A stretch of 64,000 nt of DNA from Lichtheimia corymbifera B2541. Taxonomy: Eukaryota; Mucoromycota; Mucoromycetes; Mucorales; Lichtheimiaceae. How positions within the stretch are numbered: position 1 is the stretch's first letter; every line of letters begins with the position of its first letter. Position numbers and translations under genes: made by a program. This document shows positions 50,146 to 63,700 of this stretch, piece by piece. The stretch spans positions 224,038 through 288,037 of the forward strand of contig JNEU01001131.1 in the NCBI GenBank assembly GCA_000697475.1. The letters run 5' to 3'. Under the pieces are notes generated by a model. It did no database searches, was not told where the DNA came from, and saw nothing but the letters and a program-made list of their open reading frames with translations.

Positions 50146-50320
50146 CAACGTTTATGTATAGAGACATGATACCGCTTTGTTTCTTTCACTTATATAGTTA
50201 TCTATCATCGATGATATTTTTGTACAGTAAAGATAAGAGAAAACACAAAAGAGGAATATTGAATATAGGCAAAGAACACAAAGGGGGTATAGTAAATACA
50301 ATGGGGGAGGTGGGGGTGGG

Positions 50321-50935
50321 TTACTTGTTTGGGGAAACAAAGAGATCAGAATTGAGAGAAGCGAGGACCATAACAATACATGCGAGGAAAAAGATAGTGA
50401 TGACAGCACCGAATGCAATCTTTCCTTGTGGCAGAAAGCTGACTTGTTTGGCCAATTGAAGCTGGGTCATAAAGTACTTGCGCACTCCCACGAACAAACA
50501 GGTCAATCCAATGGCTACAAAGCAGTAACCGATAGGCTCCGTAACTGAGTTATCGGCCCAATCTCCGTCATCATCGGTACTACCCCCACTAGGAAATCGA
50601 AACTTGAGCAAGATGGTGAAACCTATAGCGATATCCATTGTCAATTGTATAGAACTTTCGATCTATTTTCTATGCTATCCACCTACCGAGCACTGTAAGC
50701 GTACAAGATAACTTGAAAAATGTCAAAAAGTTGCGTTCGTTGGCCAACTAGCAAGTAAGAACAACCCATTAGCTCATCTGGTACGTTGATCGAGGCGAGT
50801 GTGCTGATTGTTGCTTACCATATCGCGAGCCATGCTACCCTTATTGGGAAGCACGAGTGCAATGTCAGGGAAAAATTCTGTGTGAGGCGCAATGGTTTGC
50901 GAATGCGAAGGACCGGCCGCACTGCTGGAAGCCAT
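50321..50935 (-). CDS. DUF202-family membrane protein
   Basis: Integral membrane protein of the DUF202 family, which is related to the membrane part of Vtc proteins. The molecular role is not established. ATG is at 50935 and the stop at 50321. Three exons give about 150 residues. After a soluble N-terminus (MASSSAAGPSHSQTIAPHTE) comes the signature ARDMLANERNFLTFFKLS, the first membrane span (CTLTVLGFTILLKF), a hydrophilic acidic loop (GGSTDDDGDWAD), a second span (IGYCFVAIGLTCLFVGV) and a third (KIAFGAVITIFFLACIVMVL). The middle exon boundary falls in the LANERN motif. It is convergent with PEX5 (175 bp between stops). Confidence 0.85.
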
Positions 50936-51509
50936 GACGATCGCTACAAACGAGGACAAGGAGTGTATGTATATATATATATATATGTGTGTGTGTATGC
51001 AAGAGAACAAACAAATGCAGGTTGAAGGTGCACAGAAACTCAAGTCCGGCGTTGCAAATATACTGCAGTTCACGTTGAAAGGACCCACATGTCAATACCT
51101 GTGATCACACTGGCACCCCTTTTACAATTCATCGTCATTATCTTCATCATCCTATTACCTCTCATGACAAGGTTATCTCTTCCCCATTATTGTAATTTAT
51201 CGGCGTATGGGTGAATGTATTGCCGAGTATAAATAAATCGCCATTTATCGCATACTTGACAACACGGATAACACTTTCCACTCGTACACTTTTTTCTTGT
51301 TTACTCTATACGACGACGAGTCATATTGTCATTCTTCATCACGCCATTGACATTATCGAGATTGATAATCTTAAGCTCCGATAGTTGCTCATCTTGACAA
51401 CATTTCTCTGGCGTTGTCGACATCCCCTTCACTCATCATATCATGGTGATCAATAGCACAATAGGCTTTATATATTACTCATAGGTATCTGATTACTGTA
51501 GACTACATA
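50936..51509. other. Intergenic region, promoter of DUF202 gene
   Basis: A TATATATATATATGTGTGTGTATG run at about 50970-50998 overlaps the expected core promoter of the minus-strand gene. Nothing else was recognised. Confidence 0.45.
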
Positions 51510-52756
51510 TTATTGTCGATTGACGTGTGATTTGATCCATTGTAGATAATAGTCCATGACTTGGTCACGTTGATCCTTTGTTTCATTGTGCACTAATAAT
51601 GCCACTAGCGTTAGTCATTGTATATATACCCGGTTGGCTGATATATACGTACATTCATGGAATAGCCCTTTCCAACATTTGAGCTCGGATGTATCATTTC
51701 CACTGAGCTTATGCACCTTTTCTGTGCCCTTGAAATCATTGACTGGATCAACATCTCCGTGAGAATATAAAATAGGGATCTTTTGAATCTTTGGTGCCAA
51801 CTTGAAGAGATCCTTGCCAGCATCCAAGAACCCACGCACTAGAATCACGTGTACTTCAGCCATATAGCTCACTCTTTTTTACCGCTTCTCCTCTACTTAC
51901 CTGTGGCCAGTGTGGCATAATCATGGATCAATGGATCTTCTGCGTACACCTTTATCTCTTGTTCATCGTGACTGATCGTTTTAGCGTCAAGGCCAGCCTG
52001 AATGACAAAACTTGGGACGATTTTGGATGCGGCCAACAAAGGATAATAGCGCAAAGGAGAGATAGGCAAAGAGAGAGTCACCAAAGGAGCTGAACAAATG
52101 GCAGTGGTAACATGACCGACACCTTCGTACTTGTTTCCTCTAGCGAGATAGTTCAAAAGCATGCCACCACCCTAATGTATACTCACGGTTTAGTATTTCA
52201 CGTGAAGACGCTCCTCCCTCTTTCCACGCTCCGCACACACAAGACGATCCCATGGCAAAAAGAAAAACACTTACCATACTATGTCCCATAAGAATAAGAG
52301 GCAATGAGCTTTTGACGCGAAGAATGGCAGCATTTATGTCGTTCAGGGCAGTGTCGTATCTAAAATGTTTCAAACATGCATGAATAAACGCACAACATAA
52401 ATCATGCAGCCAATGACTACTACTATTTACCCATGGAGATTGCCATAGTCTTGAGCCTTCTTGCCGCTCTCACCAAATCCACGTTGATCATATCCATAGC
52501 ATTGAATTCCATTCTCGGCAAACAATGTAAACATGCGATGGTATCGATTGATATGTTCACCAAAGCCATGAATCATACTGCAACCGGAAAAAATAAACTT
52601 TTGTGAGGAAAAAAAAAAAGTAACAAGCAAATGAGAGCAATGGAATGCTTACACAAGTTGGGCAATGGGTTCTCCCTCGGGCTTCCAAGTCTTTGTAAAG
52701 AGGTCGTAGCCGTCGTCTGTTTTGATCCACTCTTCGTTAACCGCAATGTTGCTCAT
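51510..52756 (-). CDS. Monoglyceride lipase (alpha/beta hydrolase)
   Basis: Serine hydrolase that releases fatty acid from monoacylglycerol (yeast Yju3, human MGLL family). ATG is at 52756-52754 (MSNIAVNEEWIKTDDGYDLF) and the stop at 51512-51510. Six or seven exons give about 310 residues. The oxyanion-hole motif is HGFGEHINRY. The GYDQRGFGES strand follows. The nucleophile elbow is GHSMGGG, the catalytic Asp is in LYSHGDVDPVND, and the catalytic His is in WKGLFHELHNE. This is the characteristic spacing of MGL enzymes. The ELHNE box and the following DQVMDYYLQWI helix complete the C-terminus. It probably acts at lipid droplets or the ER. Confidence 0.92.
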
Positions 52757-53026
52757 GGCTGTAATTGTGTGTGGGGAAGGAGGGAAGGAGGAACTCGAAA
52801 AGGACAAAGGCACCACCCATATCGGGGTTCTCCTTTATTTAATAGAACAGAGCCCATTCATTGTGTATGCGTGTGTGGGAACAATGGGGAATATGCAATT
52901 GCTCATGGATAATATGGATGTGCATAAAGGATGGTCCAATTGCTAATCAGGAACAAACATAGACAATTTATTTTCGATCGCTTATTTCCTCAAGGAAAGT
53001 GTAATTTCGCATCTCGTTTTTCTTTC

Positions 53027-53911
53027 ATGTACACAGTAAGAGGATACTCGCATCCTGATTTAGCACCCCAAGTGGTTAAATCCACTAATACGAATCCAAG
53101 TCGTGATGACGATGAAGACCCTCACTATTATCCACCCACACCACCTTCTTCCACATCCCCCAAGCTAACTACTACCACTACTAAACAACTACCGCCAACG
53201 CCGCCACCTGTGGTAGCACCTTCACAAGGCTTGAGCAGTCTCTTCAAGACACCAACAACAAAGACCCACGCGAAACTTGAATGGCATCCGCTACCTAAAT
53301 TTGCAGGCATTGATCACTCCGAACCAAGGATAAACGTCTCTCGTAAGTCGACTATTATTATTTATCTCTGTCACACGCACATGTGCCATTCATATGCTAA
53401 TCAACAAACAAAAAGAATGCAAAACATGGATCAAGGACATCATGGTGTGGAAACAACCATTGCATTCATGGTTGGTCATGGCAGGATGCATGACATTGGC
53501 AGCAACCTTGTCAAGCGGAGAACACGAGTTCATCATGTACCATTGGATGCGTATGACAGGTTTATCTGTGTGGACCATGGCCATCTGTCAAAACATCACG
53601 AGTACCAGTAGTAGTAATGGACCACCTCATTTATTGGATGCTCTTTGGTAAGCTTTGTCAAATCATTTCCACTACATACAAGGATTGGTTGCTAATGACG
53701 ATGATGATGTGATGGCAGGATTACCAAGCCGATACAGGCAAATATTAAGGCAATAGCATTGGCACATGATCCAGGGCACGAGATGGTCATGGCAGGCATA
53801 CTTCATTACTTGTCCATTGAATCACCTTGGGTCATTGCCATTTTGTTTTGCTTTATTACAACCAAAATGATATCGGCGAAATATGAAAAGAAGGATGGTG
53901 GTGGTACATGA
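53027..53911 (+). CDS. Reticulon-like membrane protein
   Basis: Likely ER-shaping protein. The start was taken at 53027 (MYTVRGYSHPDLAPQ). An in-frame ATG at 52931 would add 32 residues and cannot be excluded. Three exons end at TGA 53909-53911, about 230 residues. The first 105 residues are Pro/Thr-rich and disordered. The rest begins CKTWIKDIMVWKQPLHSW, which resembles the start of a reticulon-homology domain (DLVxWRxPxxS pattern). It has hydrophobic stretches SWLVMAGCMTLAATL, GLSVWTMAICQNI and WVIAILFCFITTKMI. The tail AKYEKKDGGGT is basic, without a di-lysine retention motif in the final residues. The assignment is from pattern and topology, so it is moderate. Confidence 0.65.
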
Positions 53912-54107
53912 ACGGGCGTTATAATGCGAATGTACATCTACTACTACTTTTTTTTGTGTGCATGTGTTTTCCAACAACATAAAATATAAACAAAACTTTT
54001 TGTGTGTCCGCGTGAAAATAAGGAGAAGTTGTATGTGTGAGTGCGAGTGTGTGTGTGTGAGTGTGAATGTGTATGCGTTATGGGGAAGACATAATGTTGT
54101 TATCCAA

Positions 54108-55717
54108 CTATTGCTGATACATATAATAATAATCGCCAGGGTATCGTTGAGAGGCAGGTGGCAATGGCGCAGCAGCAGCAGCAGCAGCAGCGTTATGATG
54201 AAGAGGATGATGAGCATGATGCATTGTCGTTGCTGGATGATGAGGATGATGAGGATACATCCGCATGGCAGGATAGTATTGCATAAGCTGATCGCCTGTG
54301 GATACTCTACGTTGGGCAACAGGGCGCTTAGCATGGGTGCTACCTGTTGCTACACGTGAAGTAGTGGTAGTAGTAGTGGTGGTTGTCTTTTGCTGCTTCT
54401 GTTGCTGTTGAGTACCATAATAATAATAATATGGGCTTGTGGTAGCGGTGGTGGTACCACCATTGCTTGATGCATTGGAAGTGTTGAAATGATATTCCTT
54501 GTTTGGAGGTGAAGGCTGTCTACGCTGTGGTGGTTGAGATTGGGGCTTTTTGGGTTGTTGTTGTTGCTGCGGTGGTGGTGGTGCTGGCGATTGAAAAAGG
54601 GATTCGAGATTTGTGTAAGGGGCAGCTGCAGTAGAAGGCAATTGCAAAGTGGCAGTGGCGTCCAAATGTTTGAGAGAGGTACGCAACTGCTGAGATGGCT
54701 GCTGATGTTTTGATACAAATTCGGTGGATGCGCTTGGTGTTGGCACAGGTGACACTTGAGGACTATGAGATGGCGAATTGTTGGTGCTCTTGACCTTGTC
54801 ATCGTGTACAATTCTCTTTTGCATCCGTTTCAAATCCTTCTCAATCATTTGCTGTAACTTTTGTTCATTTTCACGTTCCAGCTTTTGCTGTTCCTTGAGC
54901 GACATTTCAGGGTGGGTGTTACGCTTGGGAAGCCAACCACTGGCGTCAGATTTGTCCAACATGATAAGGAGCGTCATGCATAGAATAATCTTTAGACCTT
55001 GTGGATTGTCCAAAGATGCCAAGTTGTATCCAACGACTGAAAACAGACCAAAGTATCCGTTCTTGCCACTGCAAGGAAGATATTGTGCCGCACACACACT
55101 GCCTGATACATTCATATTCGCTGTCAGCAAGAAAACACAAATCCCAAAACGATGACGACCGGTGGTCTGGAATCAACTTACCTGTTTTACGGACACATCG
55201 GCATTCGAGAACACTCGTGATACGGCTTTCACGGACCCTGCATTGCATTTTGTATGAGTACCATATAGAGTATTGATAAAAACAACCCACACATACCATC
55301 GGTACTTTTCACCTTCCCATTCAAAGCACCATTCAAAGCCGAGACGTGCTGTGTCTTTGAAATCAATTTCCATCTCCTTCCCAGCGGTATTATGTAAGAC
55401 AATGGAACGTGCACGCACTGTAGCGTTCTTTGCTTGGGATTCAGCATGAGGAATAAAGGTTTCTAAATCATATCGTGGTGTATGTGTCAGTCAACTTGTA
55501 TCAGTCGCTTGTAGCTGGTTCATGCTCACGACGTGACCCGTGAGATGCAAATAAAAACGTTACTTGGATCAACTAAGCTGACTGCATAACCATCGGGGAT
55601 CTTGTGTCGTATTTTGATAAAGGCAACGCTGTCACTATCTCGCTCTGTGATATCGACAATCGAGGGATTGCGTGGGTGTGACGATAGAGTGTAATGAGTA
55701 ACAGCTGTAAGCGACAT
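54108..55717 (-). CDS. Tubby/LURP-like domain protein with long disordered tail
   Basis: ATG is at 55717 (MSLTAVTHYTLSSHPRNPS). Four exons end at 54108 and give about 460 residues. Residues 1-180 look like a small beta-rich domain of the tubby-C/LURP-one type: ARSIVLHNTAGKEMEIDF, LGFEWCFEWEGEKYRWVRES, TSVLECRCVRKT and GYNLASLDNPQGLKIILCM. Such domains bind phosphoinositides in tubby proteins, but in these fungal forms the function is unproven. A charged coiled coil follows (EMSLKEQQKLERENEQKLQQ). The tail is rich in Gln, Pro, Thr, Tyr and His, including YYYYY, TTTTTTTTT and an Ala8 run from a CAG-type repeat. The family call is tentative. Confidence 0.65.
54170..54191. repeat. (CAG)n trinucleotide repeat
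   Basis: About seven units, translated as poly-Ala on the minus strand in the tail of the tubby-like protein. Confidence 0.85.
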
Positions 55718-57081
55718 TGTTGGAGGTAGTAAAAGAAGCACTGAAGGTGTTCTTGGCAAGAGAGAGAGAAAACGGTGGGAGAGCAAGTTCAAGCCGTGTT
55801 TATATATAACAAGAAAAAAAGGTACGCATGACCCATTGGGGTTGTACATGCGCACAACACACGGAGCAAAGATTTTTTTGGCGATTTGCAGAATGACCCT
55901 TCGACTTTTGCTAAGGGATTTTCTTCCATCAACGCCATCTTTACGTTGTTGCCCAATTCTTGATCCCTCCTTGTTTACTCACCTTATTGATTGACGATAT
56001 CAGAATGAGAGCTGACAATGTTACATGTCAAAGAGATAATACAACTACGGATTGACTAACATTTTTGGAGCCAAAACCTTCCTGTCACTTGACTGGCGTT
56101 GCTATGGACACGTATACACACACACACACATTTTGCTTTTTTCGCTCTCTCTCCCTCTCTCGTTTCGTGGTTCCCTTTCATCAACTCGGTGGTGTGTTCC
56201 GTTAAACTCGCGCAGTTTTCTGCAAAGGAAATGGTCCCACGGATAACCTTGTTGGCTTGATCGTTGTTTGATGAAACACCAGGAGTAGTTGTACTATGGT
56301 CTGAGCGTGTATGTGTTATCAAGTCGACATTTGCAGCACCCGATCCTCTTCCGCAGCCCAAACAATTGCATCGGCGTCGGCTCTCCCTCTTCATGTATGG
56401 AATATTTGTATCGCAAAACAGCCCATAATAATGCTATCTATTGCCGATCTTAAGAAAAAGGGGTGATGGTTTCATGATCCCTTGTTGTAGGCAACGTTAC
56501 ATGATCGCGCCACCTTTCGACATTAAAACGGGCCCCCCAATCCTTGATTCCATTGCATCCTTGGTGTGTGTGCACGGATAACTTGTTCAACATTATTTTT
56601 GTTACAGTTGATCACAAAGCCCATTTCTAACGTGCACTTGTAAGCTTGCATGCATACACAATAACAACGAGTGGTTCCATTTTTTCCATATCATCATTGG
56701 TTTATTTGGACATGTATGTATGAGAAGAGAGAGTGCGTGTGTATGTGTACATATCATTCCTGGGTAATGCCTATTTTTGCTGCAGTATGATGTTATAGTG
56801 TGGCACAAGCACACAGGCACATATCCACTTGGGGACTGACAGAAAGGTGACCACCACCAGGTGACCTACGTAATGCATCGCAGGCAATGATTCTCATTTT
56901 GGGGATACATTTTTGCTCAACGTCAAGTGTCCTTGTCGTAAATGATATTTTACCGCCAAAATCACAACCCACACCACAAGATGCATCGTTCACGTGCTAT
57001 GCCATTTATGCGAGTCCAAGTATATCTCAAATGCTTATCATCGTCTTCGTTTATTGGTGTTCAGTGAGAGAGACGTATGCT
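55718..57081. other. Intergenic region, no supported gene
   Basis: 1.36 kb with the tubby-like gene promoter, a (CA)n run at 56116-56130 next to CTCTCTCCCTCTC, and a GT-rich stretch near 56560-56575. One 112-codon minus-strand frame (56056-56394) is weak. Confidence 0.4.
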
Positions 57082-57880
57082 TTAGAGTTTTTGAATGATA
57101 CGTGCATGGGTCTCCTTGAGTTGATCTTGGGACACCTTTAGCTGGGACCAGCCGACAACGAGGCCTTCTTCCTTGTTTGGCTTGGGGATGATATGGAAAT
57201 GGACATGAGGAACAACCTACAATATTCATCCAATTTGAGTATTACACAGGGTGACCCTCCATCATCTCGTTATGTGTATCTCTACCTGATGAGCCATGGG
57301 ACCATTGTTCTATAGCAACCATTTAGAAACCCACTCATTTCATGCACAACAAATTCTCTCATACATACCTGAAGAAGGTTGTATTGACCGTCTGCAAGAC
57401 CGTTGGCAATGGCAGCCTTTCTGGCAAGGGGAAGGATATCGGCTAAATAATCATCGGGGATCTGATGGAAAAACTCGCCGTGATCTTCACATTGCGTCAG
57501 CTGTCTGTGTCAAAGTGACATCCACATTACTTACACTTGGGGATAACGAGCTATAACGGATAAGCAGTTAGTGAGTACATGCCACTCACTCTCATTTATT
57601 CCTGATAATGCACTTACAAGATGACCCTCACTGATGGGATTGATATCAAGGAAGCAGTAGCTATAATCATCGCATAGGTAAGTTGGTGTATGTATCCAGG
57701 CAACAAAGCGTGGAGCTCACCTCTTTTCGGTCTCGGCAACCTTGAACGATGGAATCTCACCCCTGAGAAAAGTACAAGTTAGCCATTACAAGCGTTGCCA
57801 TGGGGACGGTTGCTCGTAAAGTAGACGCACCTGATAATCTTGCAGAAGATACAATCGGCGGTCAAGTGCTCGTGAGTCAT
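57082..57880 (-). CDS. HNT1: HINT-type histidine triad nucleotide-binding protein
   Basis: Small hydrolase of adenosine phosphoramidates. ATG is at 57880 (MTHEHLTADCIFCKIIRG) and the stop at 57084-57082. Six exons give about 140 residues, the normal HINT1 size. The family blocks are IFCKIIRGEIPSFKV, YCFLDINPISEGHLLVIPK, NLLQNNGPMAHQVVPHVHFH and IIPKPN. The histidine triad HVHFH supplies the catalytic residue. The Asn-Gly-Pro loop is conserved. The C-terminus GWSQLKVSQDQL is typical of fungal Hnt1. Introns here are short and one exon is under 30 nt. Confidence 0.95.
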
Positions 57881-58552
57881 GTTCTTTGAGAGGGATTGAA
57901 TAAAGGAAAAAAGACGCGACGTAGGTGACAACGACGGTCCACACACATCAAATAGACCACATCCTCCGCCATTTCCCACACATACCACACCATAGCCACC
58001 ATAGCCACTTTGTCATACTATAGCACTGGCTCATCTCTTCTACTATGCAAAGGCACAATATCAAACATAAACGTTCATGCAATCTTAGTTTATGTGAAAT
58101 AAAAAGGAACGTTACCTCCACACGATTCCATTTGGAATTAGCAGTAATGGTGTTTACGATATATTAGAATGCTGGTTTATGCAGGCGGGGTACACGCATG
58201 TAACACATCCAAAGTGGAAAAAAGGGAAAACAAAGAATGAAAGCGTATCCTCTATCTACAGGCATGACTTTCATTTCAAAGAGTGATTATCCCATCAATT
58301 CTCAGAGATAAGGCTCGAACATGTCATTGTCTGAACAAGTACATACACATGAAGCAAAACCAGATGCTGGTCCACACAAAGAAATGTCATGTTTTCATAA
58401 TCCATTGAATGTCATTGTTTATTAACAAAGTCATTTTTCATGGTAGATGTATCAATTGGGGCAGTGGATAAGGTCATGGGTCGGTCTACCCGAGGAGGCT
58501 TGGGGGATAAACTCTTGTTCCACTCTTTCACTCCACCCACTCTCTCCCGATC
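57881..58552. other. Divergent promoter region
   Basis: Serves HNT1 (-) and the F-box gene (+). A conserved-looking CACTCTTTCACTCCACCCACTCTCTCCCG leader lies directly before the F-box start codon. No other gene was seen. Confidence 0.45.
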
Positions 58553-59358
58553 ATGTATCAGCTTCCTCATGAAATCGTCCAACTCGTTGTTTATTACATT
58601 GGCCACGATCAAGACACATTGGCAGCACTCAATCGTACCAACAGAGCACTCTACAACGCGACGCTTTGCACGCTTTATCACGCCCCCTCATTCACATCGG
58701 TCCATCAGTTTCGAGTATTTGTTGACAACCTCTCTCCAAAGACTGCAAGCAAAGTACACAAAGTCGATCTCAAGGATCTGCCCCATCGGTGGAACGCTGC
58801 TTTAAACGAGCATGTGATGGCTCTGGTGCATAAGACTGACAATATCAATTATCTCGATCTCTGCTTATGTCGTATGTAAGTACATGTATCAATGGATGGA
58901 GTGGAAGTCAATAGGGATACTTACCATATGTATATCATAGCAACCAATCCGTATCCAAGTTGGCTATCGAAAAGTGGCCATTGCAATACTTATCGCTGAA
59001 CTCGCACCGCAACGTGAACGATGACTTGTTCGTCTCATTATCCAGCCAATGTTTGAAGGATCTTCGCGAAGCGGATTTAGGAGAAACGAACATCACCGAT
59101 CAAAGTCTGATTGTTTTGGCGGATCATTGCTCAAAGCTGGAATCGTTGGATCTTGAAGGATGTCAACACGTGACCGAAGTGGGAATCGAATACCTGACCA
59201 AGAAATGCCAACAATCACTCAAGTACTTGAATGTCAAGGATTGCTTCAACATTGTCCCGGGGCCTGACAACAATCTGGATGGTACCCCAGCTGTGATTGA
59301 TTGGGCAGAGTGGGAGGAAGTCGAAGATGATGACGGCGATGATGACGAGAACGCGTAG
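58553..59358 (+). CDS. F-box/leucine-rich repeat protein
   Basis: Likely substrate adaptor of an SCF ubiquitin ligase. ATG is at 58553. One intron (58876-58940) interrupts it, and the stop is at 59358, giving about 245 residues. The N-terminal YQLPHEIVQLVVYYIGHDQD with TLAALNRTNRALYNATLCTLY is an F-box. It is followed by LRR units of the cysteine-containing (Amn1/Grr1) type: LREADLGETNITDQSLIVLA, CSKLESLDLEGCQHVTEVG and SLKYLNVKDCFNI. It ends in an acidic tail (EWEEVEDDDGDDDENA). It is short for the family, with only about five repeats. It sits 149 bp upstream of CTP synthase on the same strand. Confidence 0.82.
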
Positions 59359-59375
59359 GCGCAGCCACCGTTTAA

Positions 59376-61317
<1,942 letters not shown>

Positions 61318-62910
61318 AGACCCTTCTGTGTAATGTAGTCCACCATCTCAATAAATCCTTGTATCAGAATTGGTATATCAAATGGGCTTTACTGGGCTTT
61401 ATTATTGGTGAAGGTAGCTGCCATGCATTGTCCCTGAAGTCCTGACTTTTTAGCTCAGGCCTCTCTGTATTTGGCTCTATTAGGATCTAGCTACTTGACA
61501 ATCAACAAAGACCACTTGCCATGTAGCACTACGCTTGCAGCATATATAAAACATAAAGGTGCCTGTATCTCTAAAGTTTACAACTAGCAATCTTGACTTG
61601 GCTGTAACAAGATGAAAAAGAAAAATCTACCATGGCATGTTTGGCAGCATCGTAATATGTCCGAGCACACCTATGCCAGCAGCAGTTACGGGCCTCCAAC
61701 AGGATTTCCTTGCATAACACACTCCCGTTTTGCATTCTACTGTACTAGCAGGGTGTATGTAAATCAGGAAGCTTTAGTGGATGTAGTAATAGTGTTGTGA
61801 TAAGAGAACAAAAGCATCTGGATACGATGCTGTCAAAGTCTACTCCCCCTTTCAATCCAGAAATCACCAAGTGAACAATACCCTCTAAGTGTTATGTTGA
61901 ATCCAATTTTCATTTAATAATAAAATTCGAAGAATAGGACGGGATAGTAACAAGTATGATAAAGGAACAGCATTGCGAATTGACTAAGATACGGGTGAAT
62001 CAAATCGAGGCAACAGGGACAAGTGTGTCATTGTATTCTTTGTTACTGCCGGCATAATCATCCGTTATTCATCCATGGTTGCAAAATAGCTGCTGCATGC
62101 ATTGAATCGAGTGCTCCAATGTCATCCATGGCTGTAGAACACCTTTCATCAATCCATCATCGTCCTCAGCCGTATCCACGTGATCGTTCCTGTTGACGAC
62201 GCGCCAAGTAACCAAAGCAACCACTGCACTTGGATCCCATCCATCCATCCATCCATAACCATTGCACCAATATTGCTGCTGACATGCTTCCTTTTCATCC
62301 GGCTGGTGGCCTATCGCATCTCAATCAGGTGAAGGTTGTTTGTATTGCGGTGTACTTGATAGCTGATATGGTGCACCCCATCCACTGGAATTCACATGTA
62401 CAAAGCAGGCTGCTGCAAGTAACTTGGGATATGGGAGTAAAGACTTTGCTAATAGCAACTGCTGGTACGTTTGGTCACCGTAGAGAAGTGTGCAAGCATG
62501 CGTTGTAGTAGAGTGACGAGGCTGTGAACGCTGATAGACAATGGAGAATAGACAATGCTAATAGCAACTGCTAGAATGAGGCTGTTACGATTGGTTGTGA
62601 CAGAAGAGTGTACAAGGGAACGTGCAGTGTCAAGGAATGCGAGTGTTGCTGTAGGCCGTGGGGTCCACACACCATGGAGCATGCCATTCAGTCAGAGACA
62701 GTCGGATCAAGACAGCTGTGGGAGTGACATGATGGGTTGAAGCAGGACAATCATTCGCAGGTTGTAGTTGTACTTAATGCATCAACAGTTGAGAATGGGA
62801 AGAAGAGGGAGATAAAGTGAGAGTGGAAGAGCTGGAAATTAAATCTGTCAGGCAGTCAGACATATCTATATACACTGATACCAATGCATGATATTGAGGA
62901 TTGCCTGTTT
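61318..62910. other. Intergenic region, gene-poor
   Basis: Downstream of CTP synthase. Apart from one possible small gene (listed separately) it shows no convincing coding sequence. A (CCAT)n run (CCATCCATCCATCCAT) lies at about 62238-62258, and the motif GCTAATAGCAACTGCT occurs twice (about 62450 and 62559). Confidence 0.4.
61612..61800 (+). CDS. Possible small gene (62 aa), doubtful
   Basis: An ATG-started frame of 62 codons lies about 65 bp downstream of TATATAAAA (61542-61550), the same TATA spacing as accepted genes in this window. The protein starts MKKKNLPWHVWQHRNMSEHT and has no recognised domain, signal peptide or repeat. The context is gene-poor. It may be chance. Confidence 0.25.
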   Translation: MKKKNLPWHVWQHRNMSEHTYASSSYGPPTGFPCITHSRFAFYCTSRVYVNQEALVDVVIVL

Positions 62911-63512
62911 CGAACCTCAAACTTGCACACAATGTGCTTTAGGACATGCTGAACAACTTTGTATTATAAAAGAACCCACACTTCATTTGAAAATTTTGAA
63001 TGGGAGAGCATAATGTGGGATTTACTATAACGGATGAAAATTGGGAAAGCGCCGGATTTATAAGAGTCAATTACTATGTGGGTAATTGGGATTCCCTATC
63101 TCGCACTTGAAACTTGGTCAGAAGGTTCTCTGGGCCATGCTGATCAACTCCATTCATTTAAAAACCGCATGGTTCATTATGTACATTTCGAATGCGGGCG
63201 AGCCCAAATGTAGGCGAAAAGCAGGGTCGGCGCTCCTGTTCCCTGAGTTTGCCCACCTCGAACCTGAAACTTTCACACAACACCCTTTCGACCACGCCGA
63301 GCAATTTCGTTCCCATAAAGACCCCAGAGTTCATTATGAAAAATTTGAATGCAGGAGATCGACGAATGGGTGAAAACATAAATAGGGTGTACGGCCGTGT
63401 GCGCCGATATTGCTCATGGGGACGTCGAAACTTGGCCAGGAGGTGCTCTCGGTCATGCTGATCAACATCGTTCTCATAAAGCCTCTACACATCATTATGT
63501 ATATTTGGAGAA
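62911..63512 (+). repeat. Four diverged tandem repeats of about 160 bp
   Basis: Copies start near 62911, 63102, 63259 and about 63420. Aligned anchors are GAAACTTG/T near the start, GGNCATGCTGATCAAC in the middle (ACGCCGAGCAA in copy 3), then TTCATTATGNANATTTNGAATG. Spacing is 191, 157 and 161 bp. The copies differ at many positions, so the array is old. They carry no shared open frame long enough to call a gene. Confidence 0.7.
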
Positions 63513-63700
63513 ACAGCCACCTTCATGTTTTACCTAATACTGTAAGCGTGATACCATAGGAAAGGTGGTGTTTGTTCATTGTGAAGTAGCTTGACCCTGA
63601 TAGAGCGGAAGATGCAGACGGACTTCTTTGTGCAACACAGCTCATCTGCATGATACTTAGGGAGTATCAGACACCGCTTTGGCTGGGTCACTGACCCAGG

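Noticed and set aside
56056..56394. 112-codon minus-strand frame starting MKRESRRRCNCLGCG
   Set aside because: The C-terminal half crosses a (CA)n microsatellite (KCVCVC) and no conserved feature is visible. It has no TATA-like element upstream.
62908..62925. TTTCGAACCTC resembling a tRNA T-arm
   Set aside because: No acceptor stem or D-arm around it. It is part of the diverged tandem repeat and recurs as CGAACCTGAAAC in copy 3.
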